The notes under the pieces were generated by a model. The model searched no databases. It was not told the DNA's origin and saw only the letters and a program-made list of their open reading frames with translations. This document shows, in pieces, positions 34,902 through 44,303 of a stretch of DNA of 64,000 nt; position 1 is the stretch's first letter; each line of letters starts with the position of its first letter. A program made the position numbers and the translations under genes. The DNA is taken from positions 1 to 64,000 of the forward strand of contig CAXXLB010000014.1 in the NCBI GenBank assembly GCA_963664675.2, given 5' to 3'. This DNA comes from JASGMR01 sp963664675. GTDB taxonomy: Bacteria; Thermotogota; Thermotogae; Petrotogales; Kosmotogaceae.

Positions 34902-37361
34902 ATGAATAATCAAAAAGGTCCGAAAAAGGAATATAAAATAGAAGGTATGAGTTGTGCCGCATGTGCGAAGGCGGTGGAAAGAGCTGTAAAAAAAGTAGAG
35001 GGGATAAAAGATCCCAATGTAAATTTAGCAACAGAAAAACTCACATTTAATATAGAAAATTCTGTAGATGAAGAAAAATTGTTTTCGGAAGTTAAAAAAG
35101 CTGGTTATACATTGAGTGCAATTGCCAGCAACAGGGAGATTGATTTAAAAATAATTGGTATGACCTGTGCAGCCTGTGTGAGGGCGGTTGAAAAATCCAT
35201 AAGTTCGCTGGAGGGTGTGGAAAGCGTTTCGGTGAATCTGACTACGGAAAATGCAAAAATTAGTTACGATCCCGGGGTTGTGACGATTTCGAAAGTGAAA
35301 GAGGCGGTAAAAAAAGTCGGATACTCTGCAGAAATAAAACATTCAAATGAAACTGCAAAAGATGATGGTGGAATGATTACATCCAGATACTTTAAGAAGT
35401 TTGTATTTTCTGCCGTTTTTGCAGTGCCGCTTTTAATAGTTTCGATGGGGTCGATGCTCGGATTGACCCTGCCGGATATTATTTCGCCTGAGTTTTCCCC
35501 GGTAAATTTTGCCCTTTTACAGTTATTTTTAACTATTCCGATTGTAATAACGGGTAAAGATTTTTATTTAAAGGGAATTCCCAATCTTTTCAGGGGTAAT
35601 CCAAATATGGATACCCTTGTAGGGCTTGGTACCGGTGCCGCATTTATCTACAGTATATATTCTATGATTCAGATTTTTTACGGCAATAATGTTTTTGTAC
35701 ACCATTTATATTTTGAATCTGCGGGCGTAATTATAACCCTCATATCTTTGGGGAAATATTTTGAGAGTCTTTCGAAGGGAAGAACGTCTGAGGCGATAAA
35801 AAAGCTTATGAATCTGACTCCCGAAATGGCACTCGTAAAAAGGGGCGATGACTACGTAAGTTTACCGGTAGAGGAAATTGAAGTTGGTGATATCATGCTG
35901 GTAAGGCCAGGAATGTCAGTTCCAACGGATGGGTACGTTATTTCCGGAAACAGTTCTGTTGACCAGTCTATGTTAACCGGTGAATCGATTCCTGTTGACG
36001 TTGCAAAGAATTCAAAGATAATCGGAGGAACTGTGAACATTTCTGGAACCGTTGAAATGAAAACTACAACTGTTGGAAGTGATACAGCGCTTTCAAAAAT
36101 CATTAAACTGGTGGAAGATGCTCAAAGTTCTAAAGCACCTATTGCAAGACTGGCCGATATAATAAGTGGCTATTTTGTGCCGGTTGTAATGATTATCTCG
36201 GTCGTTACACTGATCGCCTGGCTTTTACTTGGATACAATTTCGAGTTTTCATTGACCATGATGATTGCGGTACTCGTGATAGCCTGTCCATGTGCTCTTG
36301 GACTGGCAACTCCTACGGCAATAATGGTTGGATCGGGGAGATCCACAAAAAATGGAATACTTTTTAAAAGCGGTGAAAGTCTTGAACAAACTCACAAAAT
36401 AAATGCGGTAATATTTGATAAAACAGGAACTATAACCCGGGGTGAACCCAGAGTGACCGATATTATTCCATTGAATGATTATTCCAGAGAAGGAATGTTG
36501 AAGTTAGTGGCCTCAATGGCAAAAATGAGTTCTCACCCTTTAGATAGAGCTATATTATCGGAATACAGTGGAGATTTGTTTAGAGTGGATTCTTTCAAAG
36601 CGATACCCGGAAAAGGAATTGAAGGTTTTATTGAAGGTAAAAAAATATTGATTGGAAGCGTAAATTTTATCGAGGATGAGAATATGGTCGGAACAGTGGT
36701 GAAAGATCTGTCGGATGATGGGAAGACAGTGATTGTTTCCAAATATGATGAAAAAATAACAGGTGTTTTGGGAATATCTGACACCATTAAATCTTCTTCA
36801 GGAGAAGCTGTAGAACTTCTTAAAAAAAGAGGGATTAAAACCTTCATGGTTACGGGAGATAATGAAAAAACTGCCAGGGCGATAGCTCAAAAGACGGGCA
36901 TAGATAATGTGATGGCTGAAGTTTTACCGGAAAATAAAGAATTGAAAGTGAAAGAACTTATGAAAGAGGGTTATAAGGTTGCAATGGTGGGAGATGGAAT
37001 AAATGATTCTCCGGCACTTGCGGCCGCAGATATAGGAATAGCTGTCGGTTCGGGAACCGACATAGCCATAGAAGCCGCCGATGTGATACTCATGAAGAAT
37101 GATCTTAAGGATGTAAATAAAGCAATTGATCTGTCCAGAATAACTGTAAGAAATATAAAACAAAATCTGTTTTGGGCATTTTTTTATAATATTATAGGCA
37201 TTCCCATAGCAGCAGGGATATTTTTCATACCTTTTGGATTAAAATTAGATCCTATGATTGCAGGGTTTGCAATGGCTTTTTCGAGTGTAACCGTCGTTAC
37301 TAACGCATTGAGACTTAAAAAGATAAAGCTATCAAGACAGAGGGAAGATGAGATAAAATAA
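34902..37361 (+). CDS. copA: Copper-exporting P1B-type ATPase
   Basis: The 819-aa pump has two N-terminal metal-binding domains (GMSCAACAKAVE and GMTCAACVRAVE). Eight transmembrane helices follow, with the CPC ion site in VIACPCALGLATPTA. Other landmarks are the TGES-type motif in MLTGESIPV, the phosphorylation site FDKTGTITRGE, SSHPLD for ATP binding and MVGDGINDSPALA. It exports Cu+ across the cytoplasmic membrane. ATG 34902 is preferred over the GTG at 34893, which lies in the ribosome-binding site. Regulation by the downstream CsoR is likely. Confidence 0.95.
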   Translation: MNNQKGPKKEYKIEGMSCAACAKAVERAVKKVEGIKDPNVNLATEKLTFNIENSVDEEKLFSEVKKAGYTLSAIASNREIDLKIIGMTCAACVRAVEKSISSLEGVESVSVNLTTENAKISYDPGVVTISKVKEAVKKVGYSAEIKHSNETAKDDGGMITSRYFKKFVFSAVFAVPLLIVSMGSMLGLTLPDIISPEFSPVNFALLQLFLTIPIVITGKDFYLKGIPNLFRGNPNMDTLVGLGTGAAFIYSIYSMIQIFYGNNVFVHHLYFESAGVIITLISLGKYFESLSKGRTSEAIKKLMNLTPEMALVKRGDDYVSLPVEEIEVGDIMLVRPGMSVPTDGYVISGNSSVDQSMLTGESIPVDVAKNSKIIGGTVNISGTVEMKTTTVGSDTALSKIIKLVEDAQSSKAPIARLADIISGYFVPVVMIISVVTLIAWLLLGYNFEFSLTMMIAVLVIACPCALGLATPTAIMVGSGRSTKNGILFKSGESLEQTHKINAVIFDKTGTITRGEPRVTDIIPLNDYSREGMLKLVASMAKMSSHPLDRAILSEYSGDLFRVDSFKAIPGKGIEGFIEGKKILIGSVNFIEDENMVGTVVKDLSDDGKTVIVSKYDEKITGVLGISDTIKSSSGEAVELLKKRGIKTFMVTGDNEKTARAIAQKTGIDNVMAEVLPENKELKVKELMKEGYKVAMVGDGINDSPALAAADIGIAVGSGTDIAIEAADVILMKNDLKDVNKAIDLSRITVRNIKQNLFWAFFYNIIGIPIAAGIFFIPFGLKLDPMIAGFAMAFSSVTVVTNALRLKKIKLSRQREDEIK

Positions 37362-37463
37362 GAAATGTAATCTGAATTTATATACGAAAATATACGGTGA
37401 ATATTTAAAGTTTAAAAGGCATGCATGAGTTGAAAAATTTTTAGGATGATTTGGGAGTAAATT

Positions 37464-37766
37464 ATGAATAAAGATCAGAATAATTCCAGTCAGAAAGAGC
37501 TTTTAAAACATGAAAAAGGACTGAGAATCTGTAAAACTGCAAGGGGGCAGATTGAATCGGTCATTAAAATGATAGAGGAGGGGAGATATTGTATCGACAT
37601 CTCAACTCAGCTTCTTGCCACTATTTCTCTGCTTAAAAAGGCCAATACTGAAATAATCAACAAGCATATTGAAACATGCGTGAGAGAAGCTGCCGGGACT
37701 CAGGAAGTGGATGAAAAACTTGAAGAATTAGAAAAGCTCATGAAGTTCATAGAAAAAACTTTATAA
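37464..37766 (+). CDS. csoR: CsoR-family copper-sensing repressor
   Basis: The 100-aa four-helix regulator of the DUF156 family has copper ligands Cys43 (GRYCIDIS), His68 and Cys72 (NKHIETCV). The spacing is 25 and 4 residues, exactly as in CsoR. The start of helix 1 GLRICKTARGQIESV is the DNA-binding face. It lies 103 nt after copA in the same direction and probably binds the operator at 34858-34883, releasing it on Cu+ binding. Confidence 0.93.
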   Translation: MNKDQNNSSQKELLKHEKGLRICKTARGQIESVIKMIEEGRYCIDISTQLLATISLLKKANTEIINKHIETCVREAAGTQEVDEKLEELEKLMKFIEKTL

Positions 37767-37931
37767 AGGTTTATACGTTTAGAAGGGATATAAAATATCC
37801 GGATATCTTTGATTTTTCTGAAAGGAAAATAAGCAAAAACATTTCGTTTTTTAATATTCAGAAGATAATGATCGTTTTTGAAAAAGGGCTTCCGTTTAGA
37901 AAAAAATATATAGTTTTTTATATTTTGTTTT

Positions 37932-38069
37932 TTAAAATAATTTGAAAATAAATTTTAATATTGCAAGCGGAATTAGTATTATTAACAGTATTATTCCGAA
38001 CCAGAAGAAGAAAAATACTAATCCGACAGAGATAGCTATTCCTATTATTGTTGATATGAGACAACCCAT
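37932..38069 (-). CDS. Small hydrophobic membrane protein (45 aa)
   Basis: A 45-codon gene starts at ATG 38069 with GGGAGTG 6 nt before it and ends at TAA 37932. The product is MGCLISTIIGIAISV followed by an almost unbroken hydrophobic helix region with a basic end (LKFIFKLF). It looks like one or two transmembrane segments. I do not recognise a family. It may follow the methyltransferase operon as a separate unit, since its start lies 72 nt from the end of the gene at 38141. Confidence 0.6.
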   Translation of the reverse strand: MGCLISTIIGIAISVGLVFFFFWFGIILLIILIPLAILKFIFKLF

Positions 38070-38140
38070 TGAAATCACTCCCGCATCTTTTTACAATTAT
38101 ACCAATTTTTTTGTTTTTTCTTCAAATGGGAAAAATTGTA

Positions 38141-39250
38141 TTATTCTTTGTAGGCTATTATGAAAAATCTGTGCTGATTGGTGATAAGACCTCCGGATTT
38201 TTTAATGATTTTATCCAGTTCTCTTAATTTTTCGATTACTTGTGGTTTTCTGAGATCTAAATCCGGTATCTGCCACGTGATTATTTTTAAATAGTATGTT
38301 ACTGCTCCTATATCTGTAAATAGAGTTGGTATGAACTGTTCTCTTTTAACGAATATTTTGAACCCTTCTTTTTCCAGTTCATTGACGGCTCCAGATAAAC
38401 ACCATTTGTTTTTATCTCTGGTTTTATCATTAAAAAAATGATTCAATTCTATGTTATCCATTTCCCCAACCTGTTGTGTGATGAAAAAGCCGTTTTTTTT
38501 CAGAATGCTGTGAATTTCGGGAGGATTGTAACTGCCGTGCCTGTTTATTATCAGATCCAGTGAGTCATTTTCAAAGCCAAGCGGAGCATCTCCCGGTTTG
38601 GGTATTAGAATGATTCCTAAAGGGTCCAGATTTTTTTTTGCAATGGGTATATTCGGTGAATATCCTTCAGTGGCATAAACTTCACAGGGCAAATTTTTTA
38701 AAGATTTAAGAAACTCTCCTCCTCCGGTTTCCATATCGAGAAGATTTTGAGTCCTTTCAAGATGAAATTCAACCGATCTTTTGTAACTCCAGTTTAAATA
38801 TTGAAGATTTATCATCCTGTCATTCAGATATGAGAAATCCCATCCTGAAAAATATGCATCTATCGCTTCTTTATATAACGAATCAAAATCTCTGTTATCT
38901 TTTATTAATTTGATGTTTTCAACCGGAATCCATCCGAATTCATATTCGCGAAATCTTTTACACCAGGCCCAGCCGTTTAAAACCTTGATTTTTTCCAGGA
39001 TTTCTCCGCAGTCTACGTTCAATTCCCTGGCACAATAATCCTCTTTCAGAACACCTTTACCGTTTTCTATAGAAAGAACCTGTTTTGGTACCCAACCCCT
39101 TCGTTGTTTTCCAGCCTTTTCACAGAAGAGCCAGTTTTTCCATTCTTTCTCGCCGGAATATTCATCCAGTATCGTTATCATATCCCCTTTTTCAAGGGTA
39201 ATTGGATTTGGATAATTTGTTCTATGCTTCTTATTTACATAATAATACAA
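38141..39250 (-). CDS. Fusion of SH3-like domains and a class I methyltransferase
   Basis: The 369-aa protein begins with two SH3-like modules: residues about 1-65 (ITLEKGDMITILDEY ... RRGWVPKQVL) and 65-120 (LNVDCGEILEKIKVLNGWAW ... YEFGWIPVENI). The rest is a SAM methyltransferase with LLDMETGGGEFLKSL as motif I, VYATEGYSPN, LGFENDSLDLIINRHGSYNP and a GGLITN end. The methyltransferase part matches a known stand-alone family; the SH3 extension is unusual. The start is TTG at 39250, directly after the stop of the upstream methyltransferase gene, so the two are coupled. The substrate is unknown. Confidence 0.75.
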   Translation of the reverse strand: MYYYVNKKHRTNYPNPITLEKGDMITILDEYSGEKEWKNWLFCEKAGKQRRGWVPKQVLSIENGKGVLKEDYCARELNVDCGEILEKIKVLNGWAWCKRFREYEFGWIPVENIKLIKDNRDFDSLYKEAIDAYFSGWDFSYLNDRMINLQYLNWSYKRSVEFHLERTQNLLDMETGGGEFLKSLKNLPCEVYATEGYSPNIPIAKKNLDPLGIILIPKPGDAPLGFENDSLDLIINRHGSYNPPEIHSILKKNGFFITQQVGEMDNIELNHFFNDKTRDKNKWCLSGAVNELEKEGFKIFVKREQFIPTLFTDIGAVTYYLKIITWQIPDLDLRKPQVIEKLRELDKIIKKSGGLITNQHRFFIIAYKE

Positions 39251-40057
39251 TCATCGCCCCCCTAATTTTTCATTCTTTTTCCAGTAAGTCCTTTTTTTAC
39301 CGTCACCAGGTTCTTCGAAACGTTTCCATTCGAATCCCTTTTTTATAAGAAAATCATGAGTTGGATTATTTATATCGTTGTTGCCCGGAAATAAAATTAT
39401 CATCCCATTTTTCCTTGTTACTCTTTGCATTTCATTATATTCTTTTTCAAGGTAATCACCAAACACATGGCCTGCCAGCAAAACATCGGTGAAATCATCT
39501 TCCAGAGGAATTTCTTCCAGTACGCCATCTAAAACATAAAACTCCTTGAGCTTCATGTTAAAAGCTTTGTTTTTAAGAAATCTTCTGAGATTTTCCACGG
39601 GTTCAATGGCATAAACACATCTGGCTTTCTTTGCTGCAGAAAAGGCCAATCTTCCCGTACCGGAACCTATATCCAAAACCTTTTTGTCGGTAAAATCACA
39701 GATATCATGCAATTCACTGTCATTCCATTTTCCAATGGATAGATTTTCATATATCTCTGGTTTATAGATATACACAAGCCAATCGTTTATACTTTCAAGT
39801 ACTTTTACTTCGGCACTTCTGATTTCTTCGGAAGATTTTTTTGAATTATTTTCAATAATCAGCTCTTCAAAAAAAATTTTATTTTTTGGAGAAAGATTCG
39901 AAAAATACCATAGAATATACGGATGAGCATTAAGAACGATTCCTAAAGCTTCTTTGAAATCACAGAACCTTGGGATTTCATCAATATGCTTTTTCTGAAG
40001 CATCAATAACCAGTTGATCGAAATATCTTTAACATCTATCCATTTTAAGCCCATCAT
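39251..40057 (-). CDS. Class I SAM-dependent methyltransferase
   Basis: The 268-aa protein has an N-terminal helical extension of about 120 residues, then motif I VLDIGSGTGRLAFSAAKKA, the strand-2 acid in CVYAIEPVE, and LEEIPLEDDFTDVLLAGHVFGD. A GGAGG site precedes two consecutive ATG codons. It heads a two-gene operon with the SH3-methyltransferase fusion, whose start directly follows its stop. The acceptor is unknown. Confidence 0.82.
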   Translation of the reverse strand: MMGLKWIDVKDISINWLLMLQKKHIDEIPRFCDFKEALGIVLNAHPYILWYFSNLSPKNKIFFEELIIENNSKKSSEEIRSAEVKVLESINDWLVYIYKPEIYENLSIGKWNDSELHDICDFTDKKVLDIGSGTGRLAFSAAKKARCVYAIEPVENLRRFLKNKAFNMKLKEFYVLDGVLEEIPLEDDFTDVLLAGHVFGDYLEKEYNEMQRVTRKNGMIILFPGNNDINNPTHDFLIKKGFEWKRFEEPGDGKKRTYWKKNEKLGGR

Positions 40058-40113
40058 ATTCCTCCAGATTTTTTTGTATTTACAATAAATTCATCTGCAT
40101 ACACTTTTATTCT

Positions 40114-40716
40114 TTATATTTCTTTAACTATTTCATCATATTTTTTCCTTTTCAGTCTTTCATATAGAGTTTTTGAATTATCAAGGTATCCAAGGGATAT
40201 CGCCATAACGACTTCTTTCTCCCCCTCTATGTTGAGGCCCTCTTTTATCTTTTTAAAATCCATACCGCTCATTGCGTGGGTATCTACACCCAGATCTTTG
40301 GCAGCATACATTATTGACATTGCGAGCAGCCCTGCATTGCTTTCGGCAAATTTTATCTTCATTTCTTCTGTGGAACCGTAGAGTTGTTCCGCCATCTTCT
40401 GTGATTTTTTTCGGTTTTCTTCGTTTTCAGTGTTGAGCCATGAGGTATTTTCAGCGCCATAACCATGTCTGTCTCCCAAAATTAATAAAGTAACTGGTGC
40501 TTCAAGTACTTTTGATTGAGATAAACCGTTTTCATAAAGTCTTTTCTTCCCTTCTTCGGTTTTTACAGCGATAATTCCCCATGGTTGAAGATTAAATGCC
40601 GACGGTGCCAAAACAGCCCTATCTATGATTTCTCTCAATAAACTATCATTCAGCCCTTTTTCTTTGTCAAAAAAATTTATTGATCTTCTTTCCTCATATA
40701 CTTTTTTCAATTCCAT
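40114..40716 (-). CDS. Nitroreductase-family flavoprotein
   Basis: The 200-aa FMN enzyme has the N-terminal phosphate-binding ERRSINFFD, APSAFNLQPWGIIAV (the diagnostic SxxNxQPW motif) and the late MAISLGYLD. Family members reduce nitroaromatics, quinones or flavins with NAD(P)H. ATG 40716 is preferred over GTG 40725 because GGAAGGTGA lies before it. A MarR gene directly upstream in the same direction probably controls it. Confidence 0.9.
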   Translation of the reverse strand: MELKKVYEERRSINFFDKEKGLNDSLLREIIDRAVLAPSAFNLQPWGIIAVKTEEGKKRLYENGLSQSKVLEAPVTLLILGDRHGYGAENTSWLNTENEENRKKSQKMAEQLYGSTEEMKIKFAESNAGLLAMSIMYAAKDLGVDTHAMSGMDFKKIKEGLNIEGEKEVVMAISLGYLDNSKTLYERLKRKKYDEIVKEI

Positions 40717-40773
40717 GTATTTCACCTTCCTTTATGGATCAATGAATTATGTCATTAGTCCTTAAAATTGAAT

Positions 40774-41211
40774 TTACACCTTTTCCAGTTTGTTTATAAG
40801 AATTTCAAATGTCTTTTTTTCATCCTTTGTAAATGACTTCAAAATTTCCTCCAGGCTTTTTAAATATTCCGGAAAAATTTCTTCCACTTTTTCTCTTCCG
40901 CTTTTTGTGATATTTATTAAAGTGGATCTCTTATCATCGGGGCAACAGGTTTTCTCTATATATCCAAATTTATGAAGATTATCTATTATTACTGTCATAT
41001 TTCCCCCAGTCGAAAAGGTTTTTTGAATTATTTCGCAGACCTTCATATTTCCCGATCTGTATAAAATTTTTAAAACATTGAATTGAGGTGTTGTCACTCC
41101 TTTCTTTCTGATGTCCTCATTCAACTTTCTCTGTACCTTTTCTACACTTTTATTTAATCCAACTAAAATTCTTAAATCTAAATCATTGATCTCAGTAAAA
41201 TTTACTTTCAT
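40774..41211 (-). CDS. MarR-family regulator
   Basis: The 145-aa winged-helix regulator has the recognition segment KVCEIIQKTFSTGGNMTVIIDNL and the wing CCPDDKRSTLINIT. A Cys pair in the wing (TCCPDD) could make it redox-sensitive, as in some oxidant-sensing MarR proteins; this is inference. It precedes a nitroreductase gene, a common pairing for quinone or oxidative stress response, and probably represses itself at 41225-41236. Confidence 0.88.
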   Translation of the reverse strand: MKVNFTEINDLDLRILVGLNKSVEKVQRKLNEDIRKKGVTTPQFNVLKILYRSGNMKVCEIIQKTFSTGGNMTVIIDNLHKFGYIEKTCCPDDKRSTLINITKSGREKVEEIFPEYLKSLEEILKSFTKDEKKTFEILINKLEKV

Positions 41212-41217
41212 AATATT

Positions 41218-41246
41218 ATGATACTACTAATTAGTACTAAAATCAA
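41218..41246 (-). promoter_or_regulatory. Promoter with MarR operator
   Basis: On the minus strand TTGATT (41246-41241) and TATCAT (41223-41218) are 17 nt apart. The perfect palindrome TACTAATTAGTA (41225-41236) sits inside the spacer. The -10 box is only 7 nt before the ATG, so the mRNA would be nearly leaderless. Confidence 0.65.
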
Positions 41247-41594
41247 TCGGGCGAATATTTTATAAGGAACAGAACAATATGTAAAAATAATACATATAAT
41301 TAGTAAAAATGCAGAGAGATCTTATAAAATCATTTGAATCCCTTCATTTGTTTTTTTGAATTTACCTTTTGAAAAATTTTGTTCCTTTGATAGATGTGCT
41401 TGTAATAGACAAAGTGATAAAATTCAATAAATAACAATGATTTTTTCTTTTTTTAAGAAAACAGATATATTAAAATAAAATAGGTACTTATTAAAGGACC
41501 GAATGGTAATGTAGAATGAATATATAATTTGATTTTTCAAGATATTTTGTTTGATATTATTGGTAAAACAGATGAGCACAGGAGGTGACAGCAA
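41247..41594 (+). other. Intergenic region between marR and korA
   Basis: No coding potential is visible. A plausible promoter for korAB is TTGATT about 41530 with TGATAT 17 nt later, but it is weak in an AT-rich background. The korA ribosome-binding site is AGGAGGTGA before 41595. No hairpin or riboswitch is apparent. Confidence 0.4.
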
Positions 41595-43247
41595 ATGAGA
41601 TATTTTAATATTGCGATTTCCGGAGAAGCCGGTCAGGGAATAAAAACTGCCGGTGATCTCCTTGCCAAATCCTTGTTTCGTGATGGCTATTATATACACG
41701 GAGACAAAAGCTATCACTCAAGAATCAGGGGAGGCGAATACATATCCAGAGTAAGAATTTCCGATGAACCGTGTTATACAATGATTGAAGCCCCTGACAT
41801 GGTGATTTCGCTGAGTTCCGAAGTTACCAATTCAATGGAGAATATTTTTAAAGATTCTACGGTAATAATTGCGGATGAAGGCGATAAAGACCTCAAAGGA
41901 AATATTTTACAGTTTGAATTTAAAAAACTGGCCAAAGAAATAGGCAATGTTCTTACAATGAATGTCTTAATTATTTCTTCAGTTTTGAATCTTATGGATG
42001 TTCCTTACGATATTCCCGAAAAGATCATAAAAGATAAATTTGCAAAAAAAGAAGATGCCATGAAGATGAATTTGAAGGCATTGAAGGTGGGATATGGCAT
42101 AAATTTGGGAATAAAAAAACCTGTACTTGATAAAAAAAGAAAAGATGAAATGATTGTATTAACAGGAACAGAAGCGGCAGGACTTGGAGCCATCAGTGCT
42201 GGTTGCAAATTTCTATCGGCTTATCCGATGACCCCAGGAAGTGGAGTTATGCTTTATCTGGCAAATAAAGCTGAAAAATATGGAATAGTAGTTGAACAGG
42301 CGGAAGATGAAATAGCAGCGATTAACATGGCTATTGGGGCTTCATTTTCTGGAGCGAGAGCAATGGTAACGACTTCCGGAGGTGGTTTTAGTCTTATGGA
42401 AGAGGGAGTCAGTCTTGCCGGAATGACGGAAACTCCTGTTGTAATTGTGGATGCTCAAAGACCGGCCCCTGCTACGGGATTGCCTACCAGGACTGCACAG
42501 GAAGATTTTTTTCTCACATTGAAATCAGGGCATGGAGAATTCGCCAGATATATAGTTGCTCCCCGAACATCCAAAGAGGCATTCGAGTTGACAGAGAAGG
42601 CATTCTATATGGCGGATAAATATCAAATTCCTTCTTTCATTTTGATGTCGCAACAACTTGTTGATTCGGAAATGACAGTTCTTAAGCCGGAAAGCAATAA
42701 AGAATATAACGAAAGATTTATCATCGATGACGCGGACGAGAATTATAAAAGATTTTTTTTAACCGAAAGTGGAATTTCCCCAAGAGCCGTTCCGGGGGGA
42801 AAAGCTATCGTAAAAGCGGATAGTGATGAACACGATGAAGAGGGAATAATTACTGAAGATTTGAAAATAAGAGTTCAGATGGTTGAAAAGAGAGTGAAAA
42901 AAGAAGAAGATATTCTGAAGGATATAAATCCTCCGTTGAAGTATAATTTAAATTCTGAAGTAATTCTGATAGGCTGGGGAGATTCCTGGGGAGTAATAGA
43001 TGAAGTATGCAGAAACAACAGGCTCGGTTATCTTCATTTCAATGAATTGTACCCGATTAAAGAAGAATTTTTGGAAGATTTGAAAAATAAAAGATTAATC
43101 AGTGTTGAGGGAAATTTGAAAGGACATTTTGCTGAATTTTTGAGATCGATATCGGGATTGGAATTTGAACATATAGGAAAGTACGATGGAAGGCCAATTC
43201 ATCCGGACTGGCTTGAAGATAAGTTGAGAGGGGTTGATGTTTTATGA
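41595..43247 (+). CDS. korA: 2-oxoacid:ferredoxin oxidoreductase, fused gamma-alpha subunit
   Basis: The 550-aa protein has the gamma domain first (residues about 1-175: ISGEAGQGIKTAGDLLAKSL, SYHSRIRGGEYISRV) and then the alpha domain (from about 188: GTEAAGLGAISAGCKFLSAYPMTPG is its start). The order gamma-alpha and the CoA- and TPP-side loops (EQAEDEIAAINMAIGASFSG) match KorA-type 2-oxoglutarate or other 2-oxoacid oxidoreductases. The enzyme oxidatively decarboxylates a 2-oxoacid to acyl-CoA and reduces ferredoxin. The gene overlaps the beta-subunit gene by 4 nt (ATGA). The exact substrate is not determined. Confidence 0.92.
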   Translation: MRYFNIAISGEAGQGIKTAGDLLAKSLFRDGYYIHGDKSYHSRIRGGEYISRVRISDEPCYTMIEAPDMVISLSSEVTNSMENIFKDSTVIIADEGDKDLKGNILQFEFKKLAKEIGNVLTMNVLIISSVLNLMDVPYDIPEKIIKDKFAKKEDAMKMNLKALKVGYGINLGIKKPVLDKKRKDEMIVLTGTEAAGLGAISAGCKFLSAYPMTPGSGVMLYLANKAEKYGIVVEQAEDEIAAINMAIGASFSGARAMVTTSGGGFSLMEEGVSLAGMTETPVVIVDAQRPAPATGLPTRTAQEDFFLTLKSGHGEFARYIVAPRTSKEAFELTEKAFYMADKYQIPSFILMSQQLVDSEMTVLKPESNKEYNERFIIDDADENYKRFFLTESGISPRAVPGGKAIVKADSDEHDEEGIITEDLKIRVQMVEKRVKKEEDILKDINPPLKYNLNSEVILIGWGDSWGVIDEVCRNNRLGYLHFNELYPIKEEFLEDLKNKRLISVEGNLKGHFAEFLRSISGLEFEHIGKYDGRPIHPDWLEDKLRGVDVL

Positions 43248-44095
43248 AGTTTCTGAGAGAATGTGAACCTGCCTGGTGTCCCGGATGTGGAAATTTCCCC
43301 ATAAGAAATTATCTTGCTGAAGCTCTGGAAGAATTGGACCTTGGTAAAGAAAATATATTGATGTGTACCGGGATTGGTCAGGCAGCAAAAATGCCTCATT
43401 ATTTAGAATTGAATTTTTTCAACGGACTTCACGGCAGAAGTTTACCTGTTGCTTTTGCGGCGAAAGTTGTGAATCCTGATCTGACAGTTATCGCAGAATC
43501 CGGCGACGGTGATATGTACGGTGAAGGTGGGAACCATCTGTTCGCTGGGATAAGAAGAAATGTTGATATAACCGTTCTTGTACATGACAATCAAATCTAT
43601 GGATTGACTAAAGGTCAGGGCTCTCCTACAACTGCACAGGGTCAAGTAACAACTTCTCAGGTGTGGGGTGTTACAAATGAACCTTTGAATCCTGTGGCTT
43701 TTGCTATTTCAATGGATACCAGCTTCGTGGGGAGAACATGGTCGGGAGATAAAGAGCATTTCAAAAAAGTAGTAAAGGCGGCTATAAATCATAAAGGATT
43801 TTCGATGGTTGATATTATGCATCCCTGTGTTTCTTTCAACAGAGTTAACAACTTTTCCTGGTATAAATCCCATCTGTACGATGTCAATGAAAAATATCCC
43901 GATTATGATCCAAAAAACAGAGTTAAAGCATTTGAGATTTCCATAGATACCGAAGAGAAATTTCCGATGGGAATCATTTATATCAACAATAAAAAGACTT
44001 ATCATCAAATACACCCTGTGTTGAAAGATGGAAGAGTTATCGTAAAAAACAGGGCCAAAGTGGATGTCACTGACGAATTTGAAAAGTATAAATAA
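43244..44095 (+). CDS. korB: 2-oxoacid:ferredoxin oxidoreductase, beta subunit
   Basis: The 283-aa TPP-binding subunit has CPGCGNFPIR near the start (iron-sulfur Cys region), HGRSLPVAFAAKV, the TPP/Mg2+ motif GDGDMYGEGGNH and NNxIYGLT-type HDNQIYGLTKGQGSPT. It pairs with korA. No ferredoxin-like delta subunit is adjacent, which fits the two-subunit class. Confidence 0.93.
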   Translation: MKFLRECEPAWCPGCGNFPIRNYLAEALEELDLGKENILMCTGIGQAAKMPHYLELNFFNGLHGRSLPVAFAAKVVNPDLTVIAESGDGDMYGEGGNHLFAGIRRNVDITVLVHDNQIYGLTKGQGSPTTAQGQVTTSQVWGVTNEPLNPVAFAISMDTSFVGRTWSGDKEHFKKVVKAAINHKGFSMVDIMHPCVSFNRVNNFSWYKSHLYDVNEKYPDYDPKNRVKAFEISIDTEEKFPMGIIYINNKKTYHQIHPVLKDGRVIVKNRAKVDVTDEFEKYK

Positions 44096-44141
44096 AAACG
44101 GAAATTTTTATAATTTATGAACTGTAGTTTTAAGTTTAATG

Positions 44142-44176
44142 ATCGAAAGGCGAAGAAAATATCTCCGCCTTTCGAT
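44142..44176 (+). terminator. Shared hairpin between korB and the aminopeptidase gene
   Basis: ATCGAAAGGCG (44142-44152) and CGCCTTTCGAT (44166-44176) form a perfect 11-bp stem with a 13-nt loop. It sits between convergent genes and is more GC-rich than its surroundings. T tracts are weak on both sides, so a bidirectional terminator is inferred. Confidence 0.55.
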
Positions 44177-44303
44177 ATTATAATTGAGTTTTAAAAAGAA
44201 TCGATACATATATTTGTTCATACAAAGTATTAAAAATTTATTTATAAATATGTTCAAGGATATCTTTGAGGATTTCTGTGATTCGTGATACCTATAGGAT
44301 TTC

